Source: Dermanyssus gallinae (Eukaryota; Arthropoda; Arachnida; Mesostigmata; Dermanyssidae). Taken from it: a stretch of DNA of 64,000 nucleotides. The position numbers and the translations under genes were made by a program. The stretch is taken from positions 142,501 through 206,500 of the forward strand of contig QVRM01000302.1 of assembly GCA_003439945.1 (NCBI GenBank). Reading direction: 5' to 3'. A model generated the notes under the pieces. The model did no database searches. It was given only the letters and a program-made list of their open reading frames with translations, and was not told where the DNA came from. Below are positions 22,502 through 39,180 of the stretch, piece by piece. Each line of letters opens with the position of its first letter. The stretch's first letter is position 1.

Positions 22502-24412
22502 ATGGTAGGTGCTTATTACCTTGTTGAAACGCCTCCCCCCGACCGACTCGGTTGCCTTCGACTTGCTTTTCGTCATATTCGTCGCTTAACGTTGCTGTCT
22601 GTGTTGAGTGGGGTCTTTGTCGCGTCTTGCGAGAGAGAGAGAGAGAGTCGGCATTGAGAGCAAACCCATGTCGTGTTGGGTGTCATCGAGCGACATATAT
22701 CGATGGCATCCCGGTAGCATAACAAAAAACCAGCCAGACTTGCGAACCCTGCCGAAGCCCTACAACCCTATGAGAGAAGGCTGGCTACCTGATCAGAATT
22801 TCGGTGCCATTCGAACAACAACAGCTTAGCTAAAGCGAGGAATGAAATTTCGGATGACGAATGCACGATGTATGTAGAAGAGGAGTGAAAATGGAAACTA
22901 TTTTGACTACCATATCGTTTCGGCTAGACTGTGTCACGTGAAACGACGAGCAAGATGTTTGAAAAGTTTTATGTTTCCTCAACTTGTTAGGAGGTACCAT
23001 ATGATCAGCATAAGGTACCAATCGATACAGCTGTTTCAGTGGAGCATTGTAACCTGGTCACATGTAGATGAGTACAAACTTTGTCACAGAGCAGAGGGGA
23101 AACTGAATTTACATAGGCGAGTACAAGCTTTGCCACAGAATCGAGGGGAAACCGAATTTGCTTATTTTTTGTAATGTATGTGCAACTTATTGCTAATACT
23201 GAGCTACTGTGTAGCTGTGATCTAAAATATTGTGCTGATGCCCCCCGGTTGTCTCTCTCGTACGTGGGTGTGTATCGTTGATCGATACATATTCCTATCT
23301 TTTACTACGAAATTATCCATATATATATATTGCATTTTTTTTTAAAAAACATATAGGGCATATGTTTGTTAAGCTTGGGCATATGATATTTAATTATACA
23401 GAGTATACATTACAGGTTATTGCCCTACAACAATAGGGGCATTGTCCACATTCGTTATAGAAGCGCAACTCTAGCGCGCTTTGGCAGCAGTTGGGAGTCC
23501 ATGTACATTTAAGACCCAGTCGTTAGTAAGCAACCGTGAACAGTTTGCTGCTCGGAAGCACTCAAACTAAGAAGCGAGCACTTCTTATTTGCACTTGGCG
23601 TTCTCAGCCTAATATGATATTCTCCGGAGTATACTTACTAGGTTCAGTAATTGTGCATATATATATATATATATGTATATATATAACATGTAACAACGTT
23701 ATTTCTTATCCCTGTGGTGGCATTTTATGATGTGTTCTAGCCGAAGCAGCTGAAGGAGATCAAGGACTTCTTGATCACGGCACGGCGGAAGGACGCCAAG
23801 TCGGTGAAGATAAAGAAGAACCGCGATGATGTGACCAAGTTCAAGGTGCGCTGCTCGAAGTACTTGTACACAATCGTTGTCAAGGAGAAGGAAAAGGCTG
23901 AGAAGTTGAAGTTCTCTCTTCCTCCTGGTAAGTTACATCTGAATTCGCGTAAAGTTCTGTCCGTTTTGCTTTATATTTCTAAGCATCACAATGAATGTGT
24001 TTTTCCGTGAGCACCATATTTTTTTTATTTAGCACTATAGTTAGGCCAGGACAAATTACGGCGCGCATCAGCTTACTGCTGCATAACGTAGCGAAGAACA
24101 CGATTTACTTTGTTTATTTTTGTAACTTTTACTCAAATTTAAAATCCTATGAATCATTGTTTCGAAAATATATGGTTCTTTTCTAGTTATAGCATATGTA
24201 TCGGAGAGGGGGGATAACAATCATTCTATCTTAGAATGGTGATGGTAAATTGTAATTCGCTGTATCGATCGAATTGTATCGATGACATTTCACGTTATAT
24301 GTAATATAAGCTATGTATAGTAATATAAGTTCTTCTGCTGAGCCTAATGCGTCTGTAATGTGCTTGTGTCTGTTTTGTCTGTTTAGGTCTCCAGGTAAAC
24401 GAGCTCAAGTAA
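22502..24412 (+). CDS. RpL38: 60S ribosomal protein L38 (eL38), three coding segments
   Basis: Coding segments are 22502-22504 (the ATG alone), 23741-23927 and 24387-24412; every junction has GT/AG and consistent phase. The protein has 71 residues, one more than the usual 70. It starts [20 protein letters not shown], continues with KSVKIKKN, then [13 protein letters not shown] and [12 protein letters not shown] at the C-terminus, all colinear with eukaryotic L38. It is a small structural protein of the large ribosomal subunit. The extra residue falls in the variable loop NRDDV before TKFK. A break directly after the initiator codon is common in ribosomal protein genes. Overlapping AATAAA signals at 24412-24421 lie immediately after the stop, so the 3' UTR may be very short. 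Intron 1 contains a 49-bp tandem duplication. Confidence 0.98.
23070..23160. repeat. 49-bp tandem duplication in RpL38 intron
   Basis: Two adjacent copies (starting 23070 and 23119) share GAGTACAA, CTTTG.CACAGA and GAGGGGAAAC.GAATTT with a handful of substitutions. It lies inside intron 1 of RpL38. Confidence 0.85.
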
Positions 24413-24550
24413 ATAAATAAATGTGAGCAGCCATTCTTCGCGTGAACGCCTACTCCGTTTTCATTGACTTTTAAACGCTACTGTACCTTTTTAATAGAAC
24501 ATATATTCTGCAGGCTTACTGGTGCCAGTTAGGTTGTCAGTATATATGCA

Positions 24551-24581
<31 letters not shown>

Positions 24582-25199
24582 TTTTTCTTTTGGCATTGGT
24601 TAGGCAATTGGGAGTGTAGATTGCACGCGCATCGTATGTTTGCTGTAGACAGAATTAGTGTTTGTTAGTTGGGAAATAAATATATTCTCTAGATATATAT
24701 ATTTTTTATGCAGTTTTCTTTAGTAACATAATTGTTACTAGTGCAACTTATAGGCTTGGTTGGGCGAACTTGTCTTTATGAAAGTCAACGGCGCCGATCT
24801 CTCTGGTACTCAGAATCGAGGCACAAATGATTTGCAACCGTGTCCGTGATGCCTCGAATCAAATAGAAGAAATAGAATAGTTTTGCTACAATTTAATGGG
24901 AACAAGCCCACGGCGGATGACGATGATAAGGCTTTGGTCCGGGCGATTCCCGCTGTTTTCACCTTTGAGCTTTTCACCTTAACAAATGAGGGCAATCTCA
25001 GCTGGGTCGTATTCAAGGACTTCAATTAGCTATCTGGTTCGTCAGTCTAATTAGATATATAGAGGCGAATCGGAGATGCATGTGCACCACTGGTAGCCCC
25101 CAATGTGGGATAGCCCACTAAATGTGCACCACCCGTATTTCCTCCGTTCCCAGGCTCGGGCTTGCAAAGCCGCTTGTGCTTTCTCTTTTCTAGACTATA

Positions 25200-25400
25200 T
25201 CCGTCCCCTGCAGGCTTGGAATCGCCGTGAGGCATGCCGTCAATGCACCGAGGGTCGGTCGAACATGTTGAGATTCTAGGATTTTTCAACAGTCCATGTG
25301 GCAATATGGCCGATGACCCAGCCGTTTTACTATATATTCTCAATGAGAATCGCTCAAAGAAACTTTGTTCAATATCGGGGGTTGAACCTTCAAATATTGC
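25200..25400 (-). mobile_element. SINE-2 fragment
   Basis: On the minus strand this matches the SINE-2 copy at 30011. Shared segments are the part around TTTGAGCGAT.CTCATTGAGAA and, downstream, a part containing CTCAACATGTTCG and TCGGTGCATTGA. The copy is diverged and lacks a clear 5' end, so limits are approximate. Confidence 0.65.
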
Positions 25401-26439
25401 TCTGCAGTCCGCTTTGCAGTTTTCAACTTTGCTTTTTTGGCCACATGGTCATTCACTGTAGTCAGCGGCTTAGTCGTGGCCCGTTCCGGCAAATGAAGGG
25501 CCTCTCCAAGAGACTTCTCCGGTCCACTCTAGTTCAAGAAGGATTCGTCTCCTAGAGAGGAGTCTTGACAGTTTGTCTAATCGTCAGATGAACATTGCCT
25601 GTACCTTCCTTGCGCCTTTCCGGTGCTCCTCCAGTCCCAGAAGGATAAGGTTTCCCACCTTGTTGTGGGTATCCCCGCGCGCGCTTCCCTGACCGCCTTC
25701 AGTCTGATGTGAGCTCTTAATCCCCGGAGTGTGCGGCAAGAAACGTGCGGAGAAGAGAAAAGGCTCTCAGAAGGGGCTTCGTCTCTCCTCTGCGTCATAC
25801 ACGAGTGGCACCACCTTCACTTCAAAAATCTATGTCATTCGGATGACGACTTGGAGTACCCTCAGGGTGCGGGTTCCAATGAGCTCCATTCACATCAAGT
25901 GGCGTTGAACTGCTGCCGTCTTTTCCAGACTGCCACTGAGTTCTACGGTGTCACTGTTTTTCAGGAACACTGATTTTCCGGCTCCCAACGTATCTATCAC
26001 AGAGGACGTGAGCATCCCCTAGCGGAACTTTATCTGAGACCGACCCTTATTATCTATCGCTGACGCTGACACCTTTCGGGTGTATAGGGTCTGCTAACGT
26101 ACCTATTGATTACATGGTCTGACCAATCCTGTTTCCAGACTTTCACCTATCCCTCGACGGTCTCCTCGGCTCATGCTGCCGCTTTGTCTTCTCCCTTGTT
26201 TTGACATATGAAAGAAACAGATTTTCCTTTCACCTCTAGATCATCATGGTCCGTTTTCGTCTTCGTCTTTAGGTTTCCCATTCCTGCCCTCCGACTGCTT
26301 GTCGGTCATCGCGTGAGAGGCCCTGTCCGCCTCTCTTTCTGCTACATCTATCTTCCGCCTCTTCCCTTGGCCGTCCTCCCGCGTTGCTCATTTCCTGGCC
26401 CTGCGTGGGATCTCGTGGCCTTCCTTCTCGTTTGTCACA

Positions 26440-26930
26440 CTCTGCTATTGGAATTGTTAATATGCAGTTCTGTGAGATCGTTAAGTCGCCCAGTGGTATA
26501 TGCAGAGGATACAACTTTACTATTTCGCATGTCACCTGCTCAGCCCTCAAACGGTCAGGTGAATCTCAGGCATGTGGAGACCGGTATCGAGATGGCAATG
26601 TCATATTTTAAACAGTATGGCCTTGTCGTAAATCCGACTAAGACGAAACTCTTGTTTTGTTTCACACACTTCAGCGGGCATCGGGGCTAAAACTGGACAC
26701 GGGTAAAATATCCCTCCAAGTGGCGGTGCAGCTAACCCTCTTAGTCGAGAAGTGAAATGTCTCGGTATTAAGCTTCATGAAAACATGAAATGGGATAGTC
26801 ACGTTCGGTCGAGCGTCAGGGTCTGCTATGCTGCCGTGGCATCGCTCACCCGTCAGAGGAAAGTCAAGGTCTCCCGCGTTGTTCTCTCCCTTGTGTACAG
26901 GGCACTCTCCTCCGAAATACGAAGCGGGTC
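26440..26930 (+). pseudogene. LINE reverse transcriptase relic
   Basis: VVYAEDTTLLF near 26495-26527 is the RT catalytic box with Asp to Glu change. GLVVNPTKTKLLF near 26615-26655 matches the LN..KT motif, and VKCLGIKLHENMKWDSHV near 26755-26808 the LG..ld..l.w..Hi motif. Stops and a frame change near 26690-26740 inactivate it. The stretch upstream (25450-26440) may be its eroded 5' part but could not be read. Confidence 0.75.
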
Positions 26931-28609
26931 GGCGTTTTTAAAAGACGTTTGGCTATGGAACTAAACGCAGAAAACTATTGTTCTTAGTTTTTAAATCAGT
27001 GAATTGTTGACATTGTACAAGATTAAATGGGTAGGATATAGGCATACAGCAAAAAACGTTTATGTAATATAGATATGTGTATGTGTATAATATAGTGGTT
27101 CCACTTTACAGATGCAGGTGCTATGACTTCGACATAAATTGTGACAGATTGCCTGTGAAAGAGCATATCAATAAAAGAACTGATAATGGTGATATTATAT
27201 ATTGTGTCTACACCCCCTGCTAGTTAATTAGGCAGCGTTTAACTTTGAGAGCTGCTTGGAGCCTTCGATCGTATTCTATTGGACGGTCTTCGCTGAGCTT
27301 CAAATAAGCCTTGCTCTTCGGTTTTCTCTCGCATGACCTTTTATGATGCACCAAAGTGGTCACTGAATTCACATCACTCTAGTGTGCCACCCTCTGGGTT
27401 TGCGTGCTTGCAGTCGCCGGGCAAGATTCCAGTGAGTTAGATGTGTATGAAGTATTCTAAAAATCCAGCTTTAGATAGAGAGAAACGAGTAGCTTGACAC
27501 TGCCTTCATAAAAAGTGACACGAGCCTCACACCCGCGAGAAATAAATATAGAGCACTTCGCTTATTTGTGGCTAGGCTGAACTGATGTTTGCCAAACGGC
27601 TAGATAAATAATTGACGTTCAAATCGACTAAGGACTCAGGGGATCGATCCATATCGAGAGACCTATAACCACGGCTCAGGGCAGCTTTGGACTTTGCACG
27701 AATTCTGCCAAATAGTAGACGCCTAGAGGAGGAAAGGGGACCACTAAGCACGTCAGCCGCCCCTCATAGAGTACGTTGTATTAATCCGCAGTTAAGAACA
27801 ATTCACAGACGGCCAAAGACTAAAAGAAAGAAGCAAAGAGAGGTCTAGCGAACTACCTTTTGGAAACAATTTAAACCCCCAGGACAGCCCTGTGCAAATA
27901 TGAATGCTGCACTGGCTAGAGCAATATCACGGGGATCTCCTAGCAGATGACCGTAGAAGTGACCCGTCAAACACTGCTGCAAAAAAATCGAAATTCTGGA
28001 AATGCAAAATTGGAGAATCTTTCAAGTTCTAACTTGCGCGTTTGCGCTGACAACATAGTACGATATCGGCACTTTTCACGGGCCTTATTCTTCATCGATA
28101 CACGCGGTTCGCAGTTCAAACTGGAGCACAACATTAATTTTGTATCTTTAATCAACGTAAAATCATTGATGTTGTTGTTGTTGTGTTGAACACCGACAAA
28201 ACTGCCTTATCTAGAGGTCTAAAAGGAATACGCGTGACGTTCTAGTCCGGTTCCCGGCAAAGGGATACGCCCGGCACACTATGTCGTCGTACGTAGTTCC
28301 GGTTCACTACCGGACGACGATATTTATCGTATACGCTTCCCCATAGGTTCAACATTAGCGACGAGTATGGGTAGGTACGTCGTGACTATGGCTAGTTTTC
28401 GCTCGCGCCTTTCATTCGAAGAGAAAAAGTTGCTTACCGTTTTGTCACCAAGTTGCCGAGAAGCTCCATACATAGTGTAGTGTAGCTACTTTATGATGGG
28501 CGCAATCATTTACATACTTTTGCTACTACGGCTGCTGCTGTTGCTGCTATCGGTTGTTGTTTCTGTGCTGCGTTCTTACGCTGCTGTTGTTGTTCAACGC
28601 TTCATCAGC

Positions 28610-28645
<36 letters not shown>

Positions 28646-28650
28646 ATTAT

Positions 28651-28685
<35 letters not shown>

Positions 28686-29489
28686 TTTTGTTGGTGTTGT
28701 TCTTGTTGTGGTTGTTAACGGCGCTCATATTACCACCGGTATTACTGCTATTGAAGTGAGTTATATTGTTGTTGTGGTCATTGGCGGTATCATTGCTCAT
28801 CAGCGACGTGCTCTATCCCGTTTGCAGTCACCGTTTCCCGTCTTTGCTTTTATTTTTGCATTTCGTTTGATAATGCTGTCTTTGTTGCTGCTGCTGCTGC
28901 CACCGCCGCGGCCGCTGCTCTTGCTATTGTTTTTGCTGTTGTTGATGTTCTTGTTGTTGTGGTCATTGGCCTTGCGGTTCATGCGACTAGTTGTTTATCC
29001 AGAAATACAGGGCAAATAGTGTTCTTTTCCGGCGGCGGCGACGGCGACGGCCGTCGTCGGCTCATCACCAACATCGGATCGGTCGGAACGAAGGCCGAGG
29101 AATCGATTCCGCCTGGCCATGCAATGCCAGAAATCGGCTCGTTTCCGCTCGCGGCCTGCTGCTGAAAGGACCACGCCGTACGTCTGAACGACGCCGAACC
29201 GCCGTTGTTGAACCGGTTCTTTCGGCGCCGCAACCAAGATTACGGGTGGCTGGCGACCGCTTGCATGTTGTCGCATATCGATGTCGATAGCTGATCGTTG
29301 TCGCCGGCGCCAATGATGATATTCTATTATCAAGGCTGACATTCTTCGGCTTTCATCTGAACGTCTCGTAACCAATTCTCTTTTTGACTATCGCTCTCCT
29401 TTCTCTCTCTCTTTCGCCGTTCTCGCGGCGGGTTGCTTATTACGTGTACGTTACGGCCAATACGGCAAAGGGTGCAAGAAGTAATGTAG

Positions 29490-29521
<32 letters not shown>

Positions 29522-30010
29522 TGGGGAAGAAAATAGAGAGAAAATGAAGATGGCCTTGCATGCGGCGCCGTAGAATTGAATTCGCGGTCTATTGATTGCC
29601 CCTGCCTTATTACCGGCTAAGTGTTTCGGCTTCGCATGCGCAGAAAATAGCTCGGCGCAAAGTTCAGCTAGCTCGTATCGTCACGGTCAACACTTGGGGC
29701 CCCTTTGACGAACTAACACCTACCACCTCGTCGCCTGCTTTCCTTCTAGTTCCTGAACTTTCCAGATGCTAGGAAGAAATGACGCGGCGATTAAATGTCG
29801 CTGCTGACAACGATTCCAGCATAATTGAACATTACGCTGAATCATATTCTTTGAGCTAGATAGATACATACGACATTAAACTTTGATACCTTTCGGACGG
29901 TCGATAACTTGGTCGAAATGCAAGTGGAAGACGCCATGGGCCTTTTACCATCATGAGCATGCGAACATCTAGGTGCAGTTGCGGGCCTGCAGTCCGATGA
30001 TGCTGCAGTG

Positions 30011-30321
30011 GCCGGCGTGGTCTAGGGGAACTGCTAGTGCGCTAGTCATGGTTGTCATCTACCGGGGTGTCGCCGGTTCGATCCTTGTTGTTGATTGAAT
30101 TTTCTTTGAGCGATGCTCATTGAGAATAAATGATAAACCATACCGCTGAGAGTCAGCAGCCATGCACCCACAAGAACTGTTGGGGAAACCCTAGATATCT
30201 CAGCATGTTCGGCGCTCGGTGCATTGAAGATATATATCTTGCGGTGAGTTCCAAGCCCGTTGGGGTACAAAGGATAGTCTAGAATTAAAAAGCAACCTCC
30301 TTAAAATAATGTTTTAATTCT
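30011..30321 (+). mobile_element. SINE-2 copy (tRNA-derived) with target-site duplication
   Basis: The 5' part has GGCGTGGTCTAGGGG (A-box-like) and GCCGGTTCGATCC (B-box). A unique body follows. It is flanked by AGTCCGATGATGCTGCAGTG at 29991-30010 and a near-identical AGTCCGACGATGCTGATAGTG at 30322-30342, which I read as the target-site duplication. Confidence 0.8.
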
Positions 30322-30509
30322 AGTCCGACGATGCTGATAGTGTGTATTCCTGAAGGCAAACGCTCGCTCTACAATGCCGCCGAGTCGTGGAGGTCGATCT
30401 GAATAGCACTGGCTGCGGACCATGACATAAAGAACAACTCATTCTGAAAAAACTGCACGCCAGACTTCTTTTTGGGAGCACATCTTAGAGGCAAGAGCAC
30501 ACCTACACC

Positions 30510-30697
30510 TAAAAATCCTTTCGGGGCTGACTCTCAGCCAAGATTTAACGTCCATGGGACTGCTTTTCGCATTGCTTCATAGACGGACCTCCACAAATAC
30601 AAATCGGTGCAACGGTGGGGCTCGAACCCGCGCACCTGCTATGGGTCTCCTCCGGTTGCGAGGCGCAGACTTAAGCCACCACGCCACCGGGCTCGAC
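30510..30697 (-). mobile_element. SINE-1 copy with perfect 14-bp target-site duplication
   Basis: Full-length copy in reverse orientation with B-box, body and tail. The identical 14-mer AGCACACCTACACC flanks it at 30496-30509 and 30698-30711, direct evidence for target-primed insertion. Confidence 0.92.
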
Positions 30698-30711
30698 AGC
30701 ACACCTACACC

Positions 30712-35560
<4,849 letters not shown>

Positions 35561-35579
35561 AGCCTAATATGGCTGCAGT

Positions 35580-36110
35580 GTTTTCGGCCTATGAGCAGGA
35601 CGAGCTCACCTTTTTGAGGGAGCCACCTTCACCCCGAGCTCGTCCGACCAGCCATCCGCCCACGTTTAGGACCGCATTGGATGTCTCCTCGAGTTGGTCC
35701 GCCATTCGCGCCTGTACAGTGAATCTATCTATTATCTGCCATTGCTCAGCACCTCAGACACTCAACCCTTCAATGCATACTGTTGAAAACCTTTTGGGAC
35801 ATCGAGAAAGATCTCCACGCAGAAATCGCACGTCGTCCTCGATGCAGCGTGGAGTACCTCTGCATTCGAAGCCACTCTGTGCGCCGCTGAGAGCACCGCA
35901 CCGCACCACATTCTTCTGGAATCCATACTGTGGATCTGGAATTAGACCATGCTATTCCGCAAAATTTCGAAGTATTGCTTGCACAGTCCCCACGATGCCC
36001 TTGGCCAGCGTGTTCACAAGACCGGTCCGGATGCTGAGAGCCATTGTGACTGCTATTTTTAGGGTGAGAGAAAAATATATCTTTACGCACATCCGGGACC
36101 TGTACTGTGG
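35580..36110 (-). pseudogene. LINE reverse transcriptase relic
   Basis: On the minus strand, AKGIV.TVQAILRNFAE then HGLIPDPQYGFQKN (near 35920-35960) resembles the RT block ending in QFGFR. FLDVPKGFQQYALKG (near 35780-35830, across a frame change) resembles the FLDV.KAFD...H..L block with the catalytic Asp. Stops and frame changes make it non-coding. Clade not determined. Confidence 0.55.
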
Positions 36111-36149
36111 GACCACATGCCGATATTGCCTGCATAATAACCACTAAAA

Positions 36150-38381
36150 ACTTTTTACATACACTTGGCCTCCAGACGAGGCAAAGTAATATTAATAAAT
36201 AAGACTGATATATTACTTCAACAAACTCTTTTTACTCTAGGATTGCAAGCGCAGAGCGCACATCGCGAGCTCTATTAATTCTTTCTATTTGATAATGATC
36301 ACGGCGAAGTCCTTAATGATGTTTCAGCTTTAAGTGCCGTATGTTTGCATGTAATCTGTGACTCGCATTCAAATGGCAACGCCGGCTGCGCTGCAGTTGC
36401 GGTAAACGCTCTACATATTTCGAACTTTATCATCTTCTTGCATCGTCTTCTTCGCTTGGGTGACAGAGAATGCACTCCGGCAACGAAGCCCGTTCTATAC
36501 GATGCATACACATTTTCTGAAAGTACCGTGCCCCGTAGCAAATTGGGTTGTTTTAGTGAGAGGAAAGTGTCCCTCTCGCTCTTTTTAACCACTTCTCGAT
36601 GTCGTTTAGAGCGCCACGTGCTGTCGTCCTTTCCAGCGCCACGCGATATAACCACGGTAGCTAGATCATCCGCGTTTCAAGGTAATGCTATATCATTAGG
36701 AGCCTCTGGGGGTGGGGAGGATGATATCGGTTTTAGAGCCCCATGTTAGGTGCTATACTGCAGGCATCGCTGGTGAATAATGCATTTCTTTCCGAGACTT
36801 AAAAAAAGGACAAAATACCATTCGCGTAGGCTATTTGTTTAACTTGGCTATAAAGCCTATGGTAACAGGGCGTGGTATGCCGAGGGGGGGGCGATAGTAC
36901 ACTGCGACAGTTAAGACGCTAAAATGGGTTCCTAGGCTAAGGTAAAACAAAGGGCTTTGAATTGCAGGATGTATTGAGTGGCCTGAGCGAAAGCCATTGG
37001 TTCTCCATCACATTGCCGTTGTCATCAGCACTTCACCGAGCTCTTCTTGATTTCCAGGTCAAGCGTTACGACGAGGCTTCTCTGTATACCTCGCACAGAG
37101 CTAATCTGTTACTACGACTATGGCTAATATTACCACTACATGCCACCATTACAGTTACATTAACAAAAACGCGATTTTCTCTCTATGCGCACTCAATCAA
37201 GTTTCGACCACACATATATACATATGTATATACATACATTCACATCCACATACATACATATGGGCGTGTATATACACACATACGCCTTATTACATATCAT
37301 TACTGGATGCTACTGTTGTCTGTCCCTCGTCTACATCTTGTGTTTCAAACCCTGTTCGTGCGTTATATGTAGAGCCTATGGTGCTATCTGCCGGCGATGC
37401 AAGTGCATCAAGCACGATCCCGAAGCATCCCATTAAAAATGGGGTAAAAACCATTTGCCTACAATTCTTTCTTTCGTCCCATCTCCCTCGCTCTCCCTTT
37501 TTCTTTCTTCCTTCAACCTTCTTTTTTTGCTGGGACGGCTGATGGCCGTCGTCGAGTCGAGGCTTGTGTTCCGCCTCGAGTCTCCACTTCGCTGTCGATG
37601 CTGCCAAACATACAGAAGCATCACCACCATCTTCATCATCGTCATCATCAGCTAACTACAGCAAAACAACTGCCTGTTGTTACTGAGCGCTGCTGCCCAT
37701 GGCTGTCCGGGTTGCGGGTGGTGGCATGCATTTCATGCACGTCTCGACTAGAGAAATCATCGAGATCATCAATCAGGACGACTGCTGCGACCGCGTCAAG
37801 GCTTTGCTGACATCGCCATTACGGTGCCCTTTCGAGAGGAGCGACGCTCTCACACACACAAATATATATGTATATATAGAAAATATTGCGATGATTTATT
37901 AAAACATTTACACTACATTTGCACGCTCGGCAGTGTTCGCCTCACACAAATATATATATATATATATATTTATAGACCGACTCTTTAGCCCTTCAATGGT
38001 CGGTGCGGGCGCAGTTCGCCCTGGACACGCGGTAGCCCTAGCGGAAGCAGCCAAGTGCAGAAAGTATTCAGGCGTCTCTTACCCACACTTGTTCTCACCC
38101 CTTGCGTTTGAGACCTTGGGGGGGGCTGGGGTGCTCACGAAGAAACTGCTTAATGATTCGGAAAAAGATTGGTACTCGCTACAGGAGACAAGAGGGCGGG
38201 CGAATACTTACTGCAACGTCTGTCATTAAATGTTCAAAGAGGGAATGCCGCCTCGATTAGAGGTACCCTGGCTAGGTGACCAGCCCTAGCCTGGACCTAA
38301 TGCTTTGAGTTATGCCCCAAGCGGGCTGTGCCATGTTCTTACATCACAATTGTATATCTTATACACATAAATAAATGATTA

Positions 38382-38429
<48 letters not shown>

Positions 38430-38810
38430 GATTGAGGTTTGAGGCCGCGATTGAGTCGCAGGTCGCAACCAAACCGCTGAAAACTGCAACGTGGTGGCAT
38501 CCGACCTCACTGTCTATGTTTTTCGCCACATAACCCGGCGGCAGCGGCGGTGGTGCGCGTTCGCGCGGGCTTCTTGGGGGGGGGGGGGAGGTTCGCTGGG
38601 CTACCCACGGTCAGTTTTCGTTGTGTCGTGACGACGCCAGGGGGCGCTTTAACGACAACCCCACTTACTAGGTTGTCGTAAGTCGGCTGATTGACCGACC
38701 GACCGGCCAACCGGCGGACAACCAATCACCCGATCCGGCAACTCGGACATCATGGCGCATCGTTGTTGCGCAACAACAACTACTAAAGTAAAGTTTTTTT
38801 AGTAAACTAC
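36150..38810. other. Intergenic region upstream of the pseudokinase gene
   Basis: Only TA arrays (37951-37970, 38380-38425), pyrimidine-rich tracts near 37470-37530 and a G-run at 38577-38588. An open frame from 37699 to 37902 reads somewhat protein-like (REIIEIINQDDCCDRVKALL) but has no domain or splice support. Confidence 0.45.
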
Positions 38811-38814
38811 TACA

Positions 38815-38912
38815 CTACTACAACTATTAAAGTACTTACTACAACTATCAAAGTACTTACTACAACTATCAAACTACTTACTACAACTATCAAACTACTT
38901 ACTACAACTATT
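38815..38912. repeat. 21-bp tandem repeat
   Basis: Five copies with period 21 containing ACTACAACTAT.AAA.TACTT lie just upstream of the GC-rich promoter-like block. Confidence 0.9.
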
Positions 38913-38929
38913 ACAACTTCTACTACGAG

Positions 38930-39180
38930 CGAACAGCTTACTTCTGCTGCCTCCGCTTCTCCGGTGCGGTCCGCTCACCTCGCTCTCCCTCTCCGCTACA
39001 TTTGAATTTGGCGCGCCCGCCGCCGGGACTTGCGCAGTGACGTCACAGTCAGCGGGCGGCGGCGGTGGCAGACGAACAGATGAGCGGAGCTCTGGCTGCA
39101 GCCGCCGCCGCCGCGGCCGCCGCCGCCGTCGTTGATGTTGCACGTGCTCTCGCAATGTTTTTGCGGCGGCGCGGCGGCGT
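38930..39180. promoter_or_regulatory. GC/CpG-rich promoter-like block with CRE palindrome
   Basis: Base composition shifts sharply to GC-rich. It contains a perfect cAMP-response palindrome TGACGTCA at 39038-39045, TGCGCA at 39031-39036, an E2F-like TTTGGCGC near 39008 and many GCC/CGG repeats. It sits 2.2 kb upstream of the first coding exon at 41320, so it may be the promoter and an untranslated exon of that gene. Assignment is inferred. Confidence 0.45.

Larger units (their letters stand above)
24422..30010. other. Repeat-rich intergenic region
   Basis: No complete gene seen. It holds a SINE-2 fragment, a LINE relic, TA arrays (24549-24572, 29491-29518) and a (TTG/CTG)n block at about 28510-28960. 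Around 29020-29300 the sequence is GC-richer and both strands have open frames, but no convincing splice sites or homology were seen. Confidence 0.5.

Noticed and set aside
28979..29375. Overlapping open frames on both strands in a GC-richer patch
   Set aside because: No clear splice sites and neither strand shows a recognisable motif.
30011..30080. tRNA-like A and B boxes
   Set aside because: They belong to a SINE head; flanking duplications and the long unique tail exclude a genuine tRNA gene.
37699..37902. Open frame with REIIEIINQDDCCDRVKALL
   Set aside because: Short, ends in a TA microsatellite, and lacks splice signals or a recognised family.
38815..38912. Regularly spaced repeats as a CRISPR array
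   Set aside because: The 21-bp units are contiguous without unique spacers and the genome is eukaryotic.
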